Shown here: piece after piece, positions 7,713-15,572 of the stretch
How the letters are laid out: each line of letters opens with the position of its first letter
Position numbering within the stretch: position 1 is the first letter of the stretch
IMG/VR virus record: IMGVR_UViG_3300044613_003558
Coordinates: 1 to 23,734 of that record
Length of the DNA stretch: 23,734 bases
Source: a virus
Direction: 5' to 3' (one strand)
The notes under the pieces: model-generated
What the model saw: only the letters and a program-made list of their open reading frames with translations
Told to the model about the DNA's origin: nothing
Databases searched by the model: none
Position numbers and translations under genes: made by a program

Positions 7713-10019
7713 TCAGATGATGGGCGCGATGACGCACCGGCAGTTGATGACTTCTTCGGGCGCGCCGTTCGGGTCGTTCGGAAAGCGCAGGCCCGGCTTG
7801 AACTCTTCTCCGGGCTTCACGATCCTGCCGTCGAGTTCACGATGGCTCTCGCGCGTGGCCGCGTCGTTCGACGCCACCCACTGCAATCCCGTCGCGCCCG
7901 ACTCCTGGTATCGGTCGAAGCTGGCGGAGTTGTACGCCTTGCCCGTCTCCGTGCGCGCGATCGTAAGCGCACGCGCCTCCTTATTGCCGAACACGCGGCC
8001 CAGCTCCTCGTCGAGCTCGGGCAGGATCTCGGTCAACTCGCCAGCCAACTCAGGCGTCGAAGTCGGGCCCGACAGCTTCACGAGAAGACGGTCGCGAATC
8101 TCGTCGGCAAGACGCGAGGTCACGCCTTCGACGATCTGCGCGCGCTGGTCGGCGATCAGGCGCAGGATGCGAGGCTCCGTCACGTCGACCGACACCATGC
8201 CGAGAAGCTGCGCCGTCTCGGTTAGGCCGGCCTGCCACGTCGCGGTCACGGTCTGGGCGATCAAGGCGTCGAGCTGCTCGGCCCATTGTTCCTTGTTCAG
8301 GAGGAGGTAGGACTCGACCTCGCGCTGCGTCCACGCCTTCGAGGTGCTGGCGATGCCGTTCTCGGCCACGTCGCGCAGGCGCTCCTTCTGCGCGCGCTCG
8401 TAGCGCCGAAGCCACGTCAGGACCTCGGACGCCATCTTGCGCTCGGATTGGTCCAGCGTCTTCGCGTAGACCGCCTCCACGAAGGCCACGCGCTCTTCGC
8501 GCGTGTCGAGCATCTTGGACCGCATCTCCGCGGCCGCAGGCGCAGCGGGCGCGGAGACGCCGCCAAGGATGACGCGCGCCTGATCAAGGCTGATGGACGG
8601 GAAGGCCGCGTTGATGAGCGCCGCGCCGGCGTCGACCGTCAACTGGCCGGAGCCGACGCGCTCGGCGATGAGGAGCAGGGATTCGACCTGCGCGCCGTTC
8701 AGGCCTTCAGGCGCAGCCGGCGTCGCCGGCGCGGCTGGAGCCGCAGGCATCGGCTCGGCGTTCGGCGCGCCAGCATCCGGCGCGACGGGCTCCGAGTCGC
8801 CGGTGTTCGGATCGTTCACCGCGAACACCTGATTCGAAGCCGGCACGAACACCGTCGACGCGGAGTCCACGGTCTCGGCCTCGAGGCCAAGAATCTTCGT
8901 GGCGTCGTTAAAGCTCAAGCCGACACCGTAGGCGGCCAGCTCCGCGGCGAGCTTCCACTTCGAGCTCTGGTCCTCTTGCAGCGACGCGATGCCCGAGTAG
9001 TCGAAGGACACCATGCAGCCCGCGAGCCGCGGGTCCTGCAACCGGCCAAGGAAGTGGCTGTTGATCTTCTCGGCCACCGAGTCGAGGTAGCCCTTCACCG
9101 ACTGCCAGAACTGCCGGTAGGCCTCGGTGACGTTGTTGTAGGTCGCCGTGTCGTAGTTCCCGATCACCGGCGGAGGCACCTGCAAGATGCTGCACACCGT
9201 GTCCCGCACCCAGCCCAGCGTCTCACGCTGGAGCATGTCCTTCGGCGTCGCCGGATTCGGCAACACGTCGACCTTGCCGGTCAAGACCTTGAAGCCGCCG
9301 ACCACGTCCGGGTCGCGCATCGCCTCGTTCGCCGACTCCTGAAGCCGGAACTCCTCGTCGTTCGACATCCCCTCCTCGTACTTGAGGAAGGCACCCGGAC
9401 CGCCGCCGCGCATGACGGCTTCTTGATATCGCTCGGTCTGGAAGCCGACCGAGATCACGCGCATCGCCGCGTCGAGCGGCGACAAGCCGCGCTGCGGGTC
9501 GGCCGGGTTGTAGTCGTAGAAATGGACCGTCGAGCCGACCGGAAAGACCGGCGGCGCGCTCGTGCTCGAGGCACCGTACTGCACGCGCTGGATGCGGCCG
9601 GTCGACGGGTCGCGCTCGTCCTCGACGTAGCTGCCGGACACTGGGACGATAACCGTGGGCATCGGGATCGGCGCGCGCGCGTCGATCGACGGCACGATCG
9701 GCTTGCCCTCCGCGTCCATCAGGAACCACCAATCCTCGCCCGAGAGCTTGCGGTGGCTCATGCCGGCGGCCAGCAGGTCCGACAAGCCCATGTCCGAGTT
9801 CGGCATGTCGAAGAGCTGCCGGATCGGATGATCCTCGGGCACCTCCTGCGCATCGGCCGCGTCGGACTCCCACACTTTGAGCGGCACTTGACGCACGGCC
9901 TCGGTCAGCACCTGAACGCAGGCGAACACAACCCAGGAGTCGTAGAGCGGATCCTCGACTTCGTCGCGGCCGCCAAGGCTCGCGCGCTGCAAGCCGATCT
10001 GCTTCAGCAAAGAATCCAT
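7713..10019 (-). CDS. Portal protein fused to a MuF-type head morphogenesis domain
   Basis: 768 residues from ATG 10019. The frame extends to a TTG at 10142, but portal-like sequence begins at 'MDSLLKQIGLQRAS', so the shorter form was chosen although its ribosome site is weak. Residues about 20-390 match HK97-type portals: 'DPLYDSWVVFACVQVLTEAVRQVPLKVW', 'YDYNPADPQRGLSPLDAAM', 'GPGAFLKYEEGMSNDEEF' and 'VPPPVIGNYDTATYNNVTEAYRQFW'. A Pro/Ala-rich linker (about 400-450) follows. The C-terminal third is a MuF/SPP1 gp7-like domain: helical core, 'ARTETGKAYNSASFDRYQESGATGLQWVASNDAATRESH' and a closing 'NCRCVIAPI'. Portals form the dodecameric DNA gate, and MuF proteins are minor head proteins. The fusion is a recognised but less common arrangement. 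Confidence 0.88.
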   Translation of the reverse strand: MDSLLKQIGLQRASLGGRDEVEDPLYDSWVVFACVQVLTEAVRQVPLKVWESDAADAQEVPEDHPIRQLFDMPNSDMGLSDLLAAGMSHRKLSGEDWWFLMDAEGKPIVPSIDARAPIPMPTVIVPVSGSYVEDERDPSTGRIQRVQYGASSTSAPPVFPVGSTVHFYDYNPADPQRGLSPLDAAMRVISVGFQTERYQEAVMRGGGPGAFLKYEEGMSNDEEFRLQESANEAMRDPDVVGGFKVLTGKVDVLPNPATPKDMLQRETLGWVRDTVCSILQVPPPVIGNYDTATYNNVTEAYRQFWQSVKGYLDSVAEKINSHFLGRLQDPRLAGCMVSFDYSGIASLQEDQSSKWKLAAELAAYGVGLSFNDATKILGLEAETVDSASTVFVPASNQVFAVNDPNTGDSEPVAPDAGAPNAEPMPAAPAAPATPAAPEGLNGAQVESLLLIAERVGSGQLTVDAGAALINAAFPSISLDQARVILGGVSAPAAPAAAEMRSKMLDTREERVAFVEAVYAKTLDQSERKMASEVLTWLRRYERAQKERLRDVAENGIASTSKAWTQREVESYLLLNKEQWAEQLDALIAQTVTATWQAGLTETAQLLGMVSVDVTEPRILRLIADQRAQIVEGVTSRLADEIRDRLLVKLSGPTSTPELAGELTEILPELDEELGRVFGNKEARALTIARTETGKAYNSASFDRYQESGATGLQWVASNDAATRESHRELDGRIVKPGEEFKPGLRFPNDPNGAPEEVINCRCVIAPII

Positions 10020-10154
10020 GGACCTAGAGACGCCGGCAAGCTGCGGGCGCTCGACGACGAACTCGCTCCCGGGAATACGCCGGAAGGGACTCGGTTGGCT
10101 TCGCTTGTCCACCGCTATGATCCTCGCATCGTCCAGCCTCAAAAGTCCGACCGT

Positions 10155-10352
10155 ATGCTCAGGCCCCGAACGAAGGGACCAGACGCACTCGTCGTCGTGA
10201 CGACAAGGCTACACAAGTCGACGTACTCCGCCCTGTTCGCGATCGCAACTCGGCATCGCATCAAGTCGTCGGTCCTGATTCGTCTCGCGCTCGAGGAGGT
10301 AGTCCGCGCGTCTTGCGGTACATCGCGGCCTCCCTCTGGCCCAGCAAAGTGA
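10155..10352 (+). CDS. Small ribbon-helix-helix (CopG/Arc-like) DNA-binding protein, opposite strand
   Basis: 65 residues from ATG 10155. Residues 11-53 read as a strand then two helices: 'DALVVVTTRLHKSTYSALFAIATRHRIKSSVLIRLALEEVV'-like, in pieces 'LVVVTTRLHKSTYSALFAIA' and 'KSSVLIRLALEEVVRA'. This is the classic RHH pattern, in which the strand pairs in a dimer and inserts into the major groove. It is the only plus-strand gene I support among the head genes, and its 3' end overlaps the convergent gene at 10261-10527 by 92 bases. A possible -35/-10 (TTGGCT 10095, TATGAT 10116, 15-base spacing) lies upstream, but no good ribosome site is visible. It could regulate the structural operon. It could also be a chance frame in GC-rich sequence. 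Confidence 0.5.
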   Translation: MLRPRTKGPDALVVVTTRLHKSTYSALFAIATRHRIKSSVLIRLALEEVVRASCGTSRPPSGPAK

Positions 10353-10527
10353 GACTCGCGTAGAGCAGGATGCCGCCTCGGCCGTCGCCCTCCGAGCCGA
10401 GCACGATCCATCCGCGCTGGCAGAGCGCGAACAACTGGTTCGGGGTGCATTCATCCGGCTTGCCCTCGTCGCAGAGAATCAAACACGGCAGCACCAAGTC
10501 ATCCTTCACGATCTTCTTGACCACCAT
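10261..10527 (-). CDS. Small hypothetical protein between terminase and portal genes
   Basis: 88 residues starting MVVKKIVKDDLVLPCLILCDEGK at ATG 10527. A second ATG (10563) would add 12 Arg/Gly-rich residues using codons unusual for this genome, so it was set aside. Both starts have an AGGAGG immediately upstream, so the true one is uncertain. The folded part is residues about 1-65 ('CTPNQLFALCQRGWIVLGSEGDGRGGILLYASLTLLGQREA'), with no family recognised. The C-terminal 20 residues overlap the opposite-strand RHH gene. It may belong to the packaging or head block by position only. Confidence 0.5.
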   Translation of the reverse strand: MVVKKIVKDDLVLPCLILCDEGKPDECTPNQLFALCQRGWIVLGSEGDGRGGILLYASLTLLGQREAAMYRKTRGLPPRARDESGPTT

Positions 10528-10589
10528 GCGCCCTCCTCTTCTGATTCTCCGCCGACCGCCCATGTTCCTCCTCGTGGTGTGCGCATTCT

Positions 10590-12230
10590 TCAGCGACTAC
10601 GCCTGAACACCGACAAGCTACTCCGCGGTGCCACGCCGATCGAAGGACGCACGCTCGCGCCGCGCGACAGGCCGATGATCGCGGAGTCCCACTGGTCGGG
10701 GCTGCGGCCATAACGCTCGCGCAGGCCGTCCTTGCCGTCGTCCCGATGCAACGCGACCCGCGTTCCCTTCGCGCTGTCCTCGAACTCGTAGCGCGCCCAC
10801 TGAGCCTGCCGCCACAGCTCCGAGAACTTCTCCGGGATCGTGATCCGGCGTTCCTCCAGCAGACGCTTCGCCACCCAGTGAAGCTCGCTCTTGCGATCGC
10901 TGAACACCATCTGGCCGGTCAGGTCGCGCCAGTCGTACTTCGCCGATGCGCCGAAGTCGACCGAGTCGACGTAGAAGCCAAGTTGCTTCAAGCGGTCGAC
11001 CACGCCTGCGCCCATGCCCACCGCGTCGATATGGATGTTCCGCGCCGGGATCGACTCGCCCTTTAGCCCCCACGCGCGCGCTAGCTCGACGATCTTGGAC
11101 GAGGTCTGCATCAAGTCGGGCAAGCGCCACGAGATCTGCTCGCGTAGGACGCCGTTCGACCAGAGCGTCGCCACGCTCTCGTCGCTTCCTTGCCGCGCGA
11201 CGTCGACGCCGAGATGCAAGTCGCCGACGCTCTTCGGCTCGCCGAGATCCGCGCCGAGCGCCGCGACCAGCATGCCCTTCGTCACGAACCGACGCTCGAG
11301 GCTCTGCTCGGGAAACTTGCCGAGCACGTAGGCCGACCAGAGCGGTGAGTCCGCGCCCCACTCCGCGCGCATCTGCTCGACCCACTCCTTGTCCGCCAGC
11401 CAGTCGGGCGCGACGTGAAAGGAGTCGTAGGGCACGGGATCCGGCGCGTCGTCATCGCACGACGAGATCCGCACGCGGTGCCAGCGCGTGCCGTTCCTGA
11501 AACTGCGCGCGAAGAAGTGATCCGACTCCGCGTCGATCGTCGGGTTCGCGGTCAAGAGGACGTGGACGTTCGGGCCCGACAGCGATCCCTCGATGGCTCG
11601 ATAGACCGCGTCGTCCACGCCGGCGGCCTCGTCGATGATGACCACCAGGCGCTTGTCGCCGACCTCGGCCTCGCGCTGGAATCGCTCGAGGTCAACGTCC
11701 TCGGCGTCGACCTCTTCACCTTCGATCGCGTCGGGCAGGCGCACGCCGGCATGCCATCCTTGGAATCGGTCCGGCGAGTTCGTCGAGATGCCGAGCGCGT
11801 AGTGCTCGGGCGCGACAGACAGACGGATCGTGCCTAGCTCGCCGGGCATCGCCGGCCACTTGGTCTTCGCCTTGGACCACATCGAACCGATGCGCTGCCA
11901 CAGCACGTCGCGCACCTGCCGGCCCGTCGGCGCGGTCGTCAGCACGACGCATTTGCTCGTGTAGATGAACGACAGCACCGCCAATGCGCCGATCTCCGTC
12001 TTGCCGGCCTTGCGCCCGGATCGCACCGTCACGAATCGCTTGGTCGATAGCTGCTGCATGATCTCGCGCTGTGCTGCCCAGAGCCGCGCGCCGAAGACCT
12101 TGCGCGCGACACGCTCCTCGTCGCCGCGGTACTTCGCGAACATAGCCTCGCCGACCTCGAGGCTCTGGCGCTTCGTCGCCTCCATCAACGCCTCGAGCAT
12201 CAGGGCCCGCGTCGCGTCGTCATAGATCAA
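10590..12230 (-). CDS. terL: Terminase large subunit (ATPase and nuclease)
   Basis: 546 residues. The motor domain has Walker A SGRKAGKT (71-78) and Walker B 'LVVIIDEAA' (Asp200, Glu201). 'ALLTANP'-type coupling motif: 'VLLTANPT' near residue 225. The RNase H-like nuclease has acidic residues in 'LGVDVARQGSDES' (Asp343), 'NIHIDAVGMGAGV' (Asp402) and 'SPDQWDSAIIG' (Asp515). It packages concatemeric DNA through the portal using ATP and cuts it. Start: TTG at 12230 follows GAGGCGTCCC and overlaps the upstream stop by 11 bases. ATG at 12200 (Met11) lacks a ribosome site. An acidic insertion (about residues 168-193) sits between the 'DRFQGWHAG' element and Walker B. Confidence 0.94.
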   Translation of the reverse strand: MIYDDATRALMLEALMEATKRQSLEVGEAMFAKYRGDEERVARKVFGARLWAAQREIMQQLSTKRFVTVRSGRKAGKTEIGALAVLSFIYTSKCVVLTTAPTGRQVRDVLWQRIGSMWSKAKTKWPAMPGELGTIRLSVAPEHYALGISTNSPDRFQGWHAGVRLPDAIEGEEVDAEDVDLERFQREAEVGDKRLVVIIDEAAGVDDAVYRAIEGSLSGPNVHVLLTANPTIDAESDHFFARSFRNGTRWHRVRISSCDDDAPDPVPYDSFHVAPDWLADKEWVEQMRAEWGADSPLWSAYVLGKFPEQSLERRFVTKGMLVAALGADLGEPKSVGDLHLGVDVARQGSDESVATLWSNGVLREQISWRLPDLMQTSSKIVELARAWGLKGESIPARNIHIDAVGMGAGVVDRLKQLGFYVDSVDFGASAKYDWRDLTGQMVFSDRKSELHWVAKRLLEERRITIPEKFSELWRQAQWARYEFEDSAKGTRVALHRDDGKDGLRERYGRSPDQWDSAIIGLSRGASVRPSIGVAPRSSLSVFRRSR

Positions 12231-12585
12231 GGGACGCCTCGTCGTCGCAAAGAGCCGACATCAACTCTGGATTCAGACGGCAAAGAAGCAGGAAGCCGCG
12301 AGAGAGCTTCGTCGTCATGTCCTCGTTCGTGTCGCCGTGGATCTTGCCCACGTCCTCGCTCGTGTAGCCGACGACCTCCAGCACGCAGTGCGTCAGCTCG
12401 TGCATCAGGAACTCGCGCGCCGGCCCGTCTTCGAGGTCGCATCGCAGCGCGATCTCGTGCGTGTCCGTGTCCGTGTGCGCCCATTCGTCGTCCGGCAACT
12501 GCTCGACCACGCGCAGCCGATAGCGCGAGAATCCCAACTCGACGTGCAGGATCTCGAGCGCCGCGATCTGGTCGAAGATGTGCAT
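12220..12585 (-). CDS. Putative zinc metallopeptidase-like protein (HELTH motif)
   Basis: 121 residues from ATG 12585, 3 bases after the preceding stop. The motif 'FLMHELTHCVLEV' gives H62-E63-x-x-H66, the zinc-binding and catalytic signature of metallopeptidases. A downstream acidic 'NEDMTTKLSRGF' (Glu88) could be the third ligand, as in ImmA/SprT-like small peptidases. The region before it, 'THEIALRCDLEDGPAREF', resembles the beta-strand edge that lines the active cleft in that group. Similar short HExxH proteins are often seen near phage terminase genes, but their substrate is unknown. Lack of other motifs leaves open a non-catalytic zinc-binding role. Confidence 0.6.
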   Translation of the reverse strand: MHIFDQIAALEILHVELGFSRYRLRVVEQLPDDEWAHTDTDTHEIALRCDLEDGPAREFLMHELTHCVLEVVGYTSEDVGKIHGDTNEDMTTKLSRGFLLLCRLNPELMSALCDDEASLDL

Positions 12586-12588
12586 CGG

Positions 12589-13290
12589 TCAGGTCTCCTC
12601 GGGCTCGGGATCCGTTGACTCCGCGAGCCGCGGCAGCGGCTTCGACATTTCCGACATGAGGCGATCTCGCACCAAGCTCGTCACGCGGTCGCCCGCGTGC
12701 TCGCGCACGATGACCAGGAAGCGCCCCAGCATCTCGACGATCTCGCCCTTGTTGACGACCTGCGTCTTTTGAAGATGGATGGACCACGCGCCCTCGATCC
12801 GTCGCGCGAGCTTGTCGAGGTTCGACCCGAGGTGCTCGAGGTTCGAGCCGACGCTCGCGCCGGCGTCGATCAATTCGCCAAGCTCCTCAAGCAACTCGGC
12901 CGCCCGAGGATCGCCGCTCGACAACGCCTCGCGCATCTGGCCGAACTTCGTCTTGATCGAGCGCCGCCATTCCGGCGAGTCGTGCTCGTCGACCATCGCC
13001 ATTAGCCGCTGCGTCACGCTGTCCAGCGCGGCGATGGGCTCTTTCAGGTCGAAGAGGTTGCGGTCCTCGCGCGCCGACTCGTAGGCCGCGGCAAGCTTGC
13101 CAAGCGGGCGCGAGTAGCGACCATGCTTGAAGTTGCCCTTGCCCTTGCCGGATCCAGCAGCACCGCCATGCGTGACACAGACATTCTTGCCGGCGACTGC
13201 CCACGCTCTGCATGGATCGCCCGTTCGAGCCGAGTGGGCATGGCAACGCTTTTTCGGAGTATTCATAGGTAAAACGACGCCATAGGTCAT
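12589..13290 (-). CDS. HGG-motif Cys-knuckle protein, candidate small terminase subunit
   Basis: 233 residues from ATG 13290, overlapping the upstream stop in ATGA. An in-frame ATG at 13266 (MNTPKKRCHAH) is an alternative start. The N-terminus has a zinc-knuckle-like array 'RCHAHSARTGDPCRAW...KNVCVTHGGAAGSG...GNFKHGRYS' (Cys-x11-Cys-x10-Cys-x2-His), a pattern found in many phage proteins encoded just upstream of terL. The C-terminal half is a long helical region with 'LGELIDAGASVGSNLEHLGSNL' and 'GEIVEMLGRFLVIVREHAGDRV', suited to oligomerisation. Small terminase subunits bind the packaging site. Position supports that role, but no classic helix-turn-helix was seen. A general DNA-binding regulator is possible. 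Confidence 0.5.
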   Translation of the reverse strand: MTYGVVLPMNTPKKRCHAHSARTGDPCRAWAVAGKNVCVTHGGAAGSGKGKGNFKHGRYSRPLGKLAAAYESAREDRNLFDLKEPIAALDSVTQRLMAMVDEHDSPEWRRSIKTKFGQMREALSSGDPRAAELLEELGELIDAGASVGSNLEHLGSNLDKLARRIEGAWSIHLQKTQVVNKGEIVEMLGRFLVIVREHAGDRVTSLVRDRLMSEMSKPLPRLAESTDPEPEET

Positions 13291-13802
13291 TCCAGCACCG
13301 TCCGCAGTCCTGCCTGCGGCGTCCATGAAAGCATCGGCTGGCCCTCCTTGCGGATCATCCGATAGCCGTCGCGCATCATCGGCTCGATGACGCCGACGCG
13401 GCTGTACTGCATGCGCGCCGCGTAGCCGGCCGACTTCGCCGGCCAGTAGTACGGCCACACGAACACCGACGACAGCACGACGAGGCCACGCCAGTCGCCA
13501 AGCGTCCAGACCGAGTCCATGTACGTGATCGCCTGGTGCATCGCCTCGTCGAGCGTCTTGCCGCTGCGCTTGCACTCCACGCCCACAAAGCCCTCGTTCC
13601 AGCCGGCCGCGATGGCCTCCGGCGTCGGCACGAGAATCATGTCGATGCGACGCTGGGTCTGGATATGCCAGAGACCGGAACTCTTGCCATGCACCTCGTC
13701 GTAGATCTTGAACAGGCGCGAGAGCTGGATCCGTCGACGGATGTCCTCGACCGATCGCTTCTCGTCCGCGAAGCCCTCGACGCTTAGAAGTTGGTCGGCC
13801 AT
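13287..13802 (-). CDS. PD-(D/E)XK nuclease-like protein
   Basis: 171 residues from ATG 13802, which overlaps the helicase stop in TGATG. An upstream ATG at 13814 is an alternative start. The motif set is Asp54 in 'RRIDMILVPTP' and Glu76-x-Lys78 in 'FVGVECKRSGKT', with Gln90 in 'AMHQAITYMD'. This D...E-x-K plus following Q-x-x-x-Y order is characteristic of the PD-(D/E)XK superfamily (Holliday junction resolvase, VRR_nuc and RecB-like nucleases). It lies in a coupled pair with a UvrD-like helicase, so it may process recombination intermediates or cut substrates the helicase unwinds. The specific subfamily was not recognised. Confidence 0.65.
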   Translation of the reverse strand: MADQLLSVEGFADEKRSVEDIRRRIQLSRLFKIYDEVHGKSSGLWHIQTQRRIDMILVPTPEAIAAGWNEGFVGVECKRSGKTLDEAMHQAITYMDSVWTLGDWRGLVVLSSVFVWPYYWPAKSAGYAARMQYSRVGVIEPMMRDGYRMIRKEGQPMLSWTPQAGLRTVLE

Positions 13803-15481
13803 CACTGGTCCCATTCTACATACGCGTTCCGCTCACTCCGGCCGAGGAGCACGAGCTTGCGCGCGGCGCGCGTCATCCCGACGTAGAAGACACGACGGAC
13901 CACGTCGCGCTGCGCCGGCAAGCCGACCCACTCCTCCATGCCCTGCCTCGACAAGTCCGGCGAGAGGTAGACCACGTCGGCCTCCGCGCCCTTGACGCTG
14001 TGGATCGTGCCGACGATCACCCGCGGCTTCTCGGTCAAGGCGGCCACGCCGCGCGCCGCGGCGATAGCCGTCGCGTACTCGCAACGCTTCCGGGCATCCG
14101 GCAGCAGGAGGTCGACGAGGATCTCCCACGGCCGCTCGGCCGTCAGGGCCGCAAGCAATTTGTCGAAGGCCTCAGGCAAGACCAGCTCCCATAGCTCGCT
14201 GTCCTCCAAGCCGCGGGTCCACTTGGTCGATTCGTCGACGCGGCCCTTGAGTGCCTCCTTGCCGCCGCGCACGAAGAAGCCCGCGGCCTTGACGTGCTGC
14301 GCCCATCGCCACATGACCTTCGGCGTCCACCACCGCCGGCGCTCGATCAGGTCGTCGAGGCGCTCGCCGCCGAACAGGTCCGGCCGGATGGTCTCGAGGA
14401 AGGCGCGAAGGATCTCCACGCCGCCGCGGAGTGGGTTCCAGTCGCCGCGCGCGACGAACGGGTTGTGGTAGGGCACGCCGGCCCGCCGCAGTTCCCGCAG
14501 CGCGCCGTTCAAGTGGTATGCGCATGACGCCAGCACCATGCATGTCTGGCCCTTCGCGAGCTCGGCCACGAGGTCTTTCACGACGAGGTCGGCCTGCTTG
14601 AGGGAAAGCCACCATGCGCCGTCCCGGCGTTCGACCACGCCGTCCTCGTCCTTGGGGAAGTACTCGAATGGGTAGCGCCAGCTCGATCGGTTGATCCAAC
14701 TGACCGCCATCGAGTGGACCGCCTTCGGCACGCGCCACGACTTCGATAGCACGCGGTAGGAGTCCGCCGGCAGTTCCGGCTCGAGGAATGCCCGAGGGCT
14801 CGCGCCCTTGAAGTGGAAGATCGACTGGTCGGGATCGCCGACCAGCACCACGCCTTCGAGGTCGCTCGCCCACTTCCTGACGAGCGCCAGCTCCAGCGGC
14901 GAGAAGTCCTGGACTTCGTCGTAGCACGCGATGCGCACGCCGTTCGGCGGGCCGAAGCTGTCGAGGCACACCTCGATGAGGTCGGTGAAGTCGTAGTACC
15001 CGGCGACCGCCTTCCATTCTTTCCAAAAAGAAAAGAATTCACGAGCCGCGCTCGACCACTCCTCCTGCGGACGCTGTCGCGCCCTAAGCGTCTGGGAAGC
15101 CCTCAGAGCAGCGTCGCCGCTCGACTGGGCCTCGGAGTCGTCCACGACCGCGAAGTCGTCGCTGACGCGCGCAGAGCGGCCCGTAAGGTGCCACGCCGTC
15201 GTGTGGTGCTGGGCCATCCACTCGTTGAAGTCGGCCGTGTGGCTTTCGGCCAAGGCCGGCTGGCCGAGGATGCGGAAGCAGATCGCGTGCAGGGTGCCCA
15301 CGTTCCGCTCCTCGATGTCGATCCCGCGACGCTTGATCTCGCGGGCGGCCGTCGTCGTGAAGCTGGCGAGGAGGATTTCGTCCCGGCCGAACTTGTCACG
15401 CCACTGCTGGACCTGCCGGACGACCCACGAGGTCTTGCCCGTCCCGGGAGGTCCGATGACTCGGTACTCCTTCAGCGTCAT
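13802..15481 (-). CDS. UvrD/Rep-like superfamily 1 DNA helicase
   Basis: 559 residues from ATG 15481, with GAGG 9 bases upstream. The frame extends further upstream but that part is low complexity. Walker A GPPGTGKT (10-17), Walker B 'IACYDEVQDFSPLE' (Asp188, Glu189), motif III 'VLVGDPDQSIFHFKG' (215-225), a conserved 'KSWRVPKAVHSMA' element and the motif VI region 'VFYVGMTRAARKLVLLGRS' near the end fit UvrD/Rep-type 3'-5' helicases. 'GTIHSVKGAEADVVYLSP' is the usual motif V. It is shorter than UvrD (about 720) and lacks a large 2B insertion. With the following nuclease gene it may act in replication-fork or recombination steps. Confidence 0.85.
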   Translation of the reverse strand: MTLKEYRVIGPPGTGKTSWVVRQVQQWRDKFGRDEILLASFTTTAAREIKRRGIDIEERNVGTLHAICFRILGQPALAESHTADFNEWMAQHHTTAWHLTGRSARVSDDFAVVDDSEAQSSGDAALRASQTLRARQRPQEEWSSAAREFFSFWKEWKAVAGYYDFTDLIEVCLDSFGPPNGVRIACYDEVQDFSPLELALVRKWASDLEGVVLVGDPDQSIFHFKGASPRAFLEPELPADSYRVLSKSWRVPKAVHSMAVSWINRSSWRYPFEYFPKDEDGVVERRDGAWWLSLKQADLVVKDLVAELAKGQTCMVLASCAYHLNGALRELRRAGVPYHNPFVARGDWNPLRGGVEILRAFLETIRPDLFGGERLDDLIERRRWWTPKVMWRWAQHVKAAGFFVRGGKEALKGRVDESTKWTRGLEDSELWELVLPEAFDKLLAALTAERPWEILVDLLLPDARKRCEYATAIAAARGVAALTEKPRVIVGTIHSVKGAEADVVYLSPDLSRQGMEEWVGLPAQRDVVRRVFYVGMTRAARKLVLLGRSERNAYVEWDQ

Positions 15482-15495
15482 GGCGTGGCCTCGAT

Positions 15496-15511
15496 TGTTC
15501 CACGTGCAACA
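15496..15511. promoter_or_regulatory. parS-like palindrome
   Basis: TGTTCCACGTGCAACA lies in the leader of the helicase gene, 15 bases upstream of its ATG. It matches the bacterial chromosomal parS consensus TGTTTCACGTGAAACA at 14 of 16 positions and differs by one base from the published B. subtilis-type TGTTCCACGTGAAACA (recalled). Its palindrome has a single mismatched pair. ParB loads on parS to form partition complexes and spread. No parA or parB is recognised in this window, so the site would need a host or off-window ParB. It could also be an operator for another protein. Confidence 0.4.
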
Positions 15512-15572
15512 GCGCACGCCTGCCGCGATCCTGCCAAGGGCCTCCCCCCCTGTTTCGCGCGCGCACGGGAGC

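Noticed and set aside
4579-8310. A 1243-codon open frame on the plus strand
   Set aside because: It lies fully antisense to the capsid, protease and portal genes, has Arg/His/Leu-rich composition without domains, and is a by-product of GC-rich codon bias.
10020-10142. N-terminal extension of the portal to a TTG start
   Set aside because: The extra 41 residues do not resemble a portal, and the usual family start pattern begins at the ATG at 10019. The extension cannot be fully excluded.
8286-10154. Long plus-strand open frame antisense to the portal gene
   Set aside because: Same type of shadow frame. Only its last 65 codons (from 10155) carry a recognisable pattern and are listed separately.
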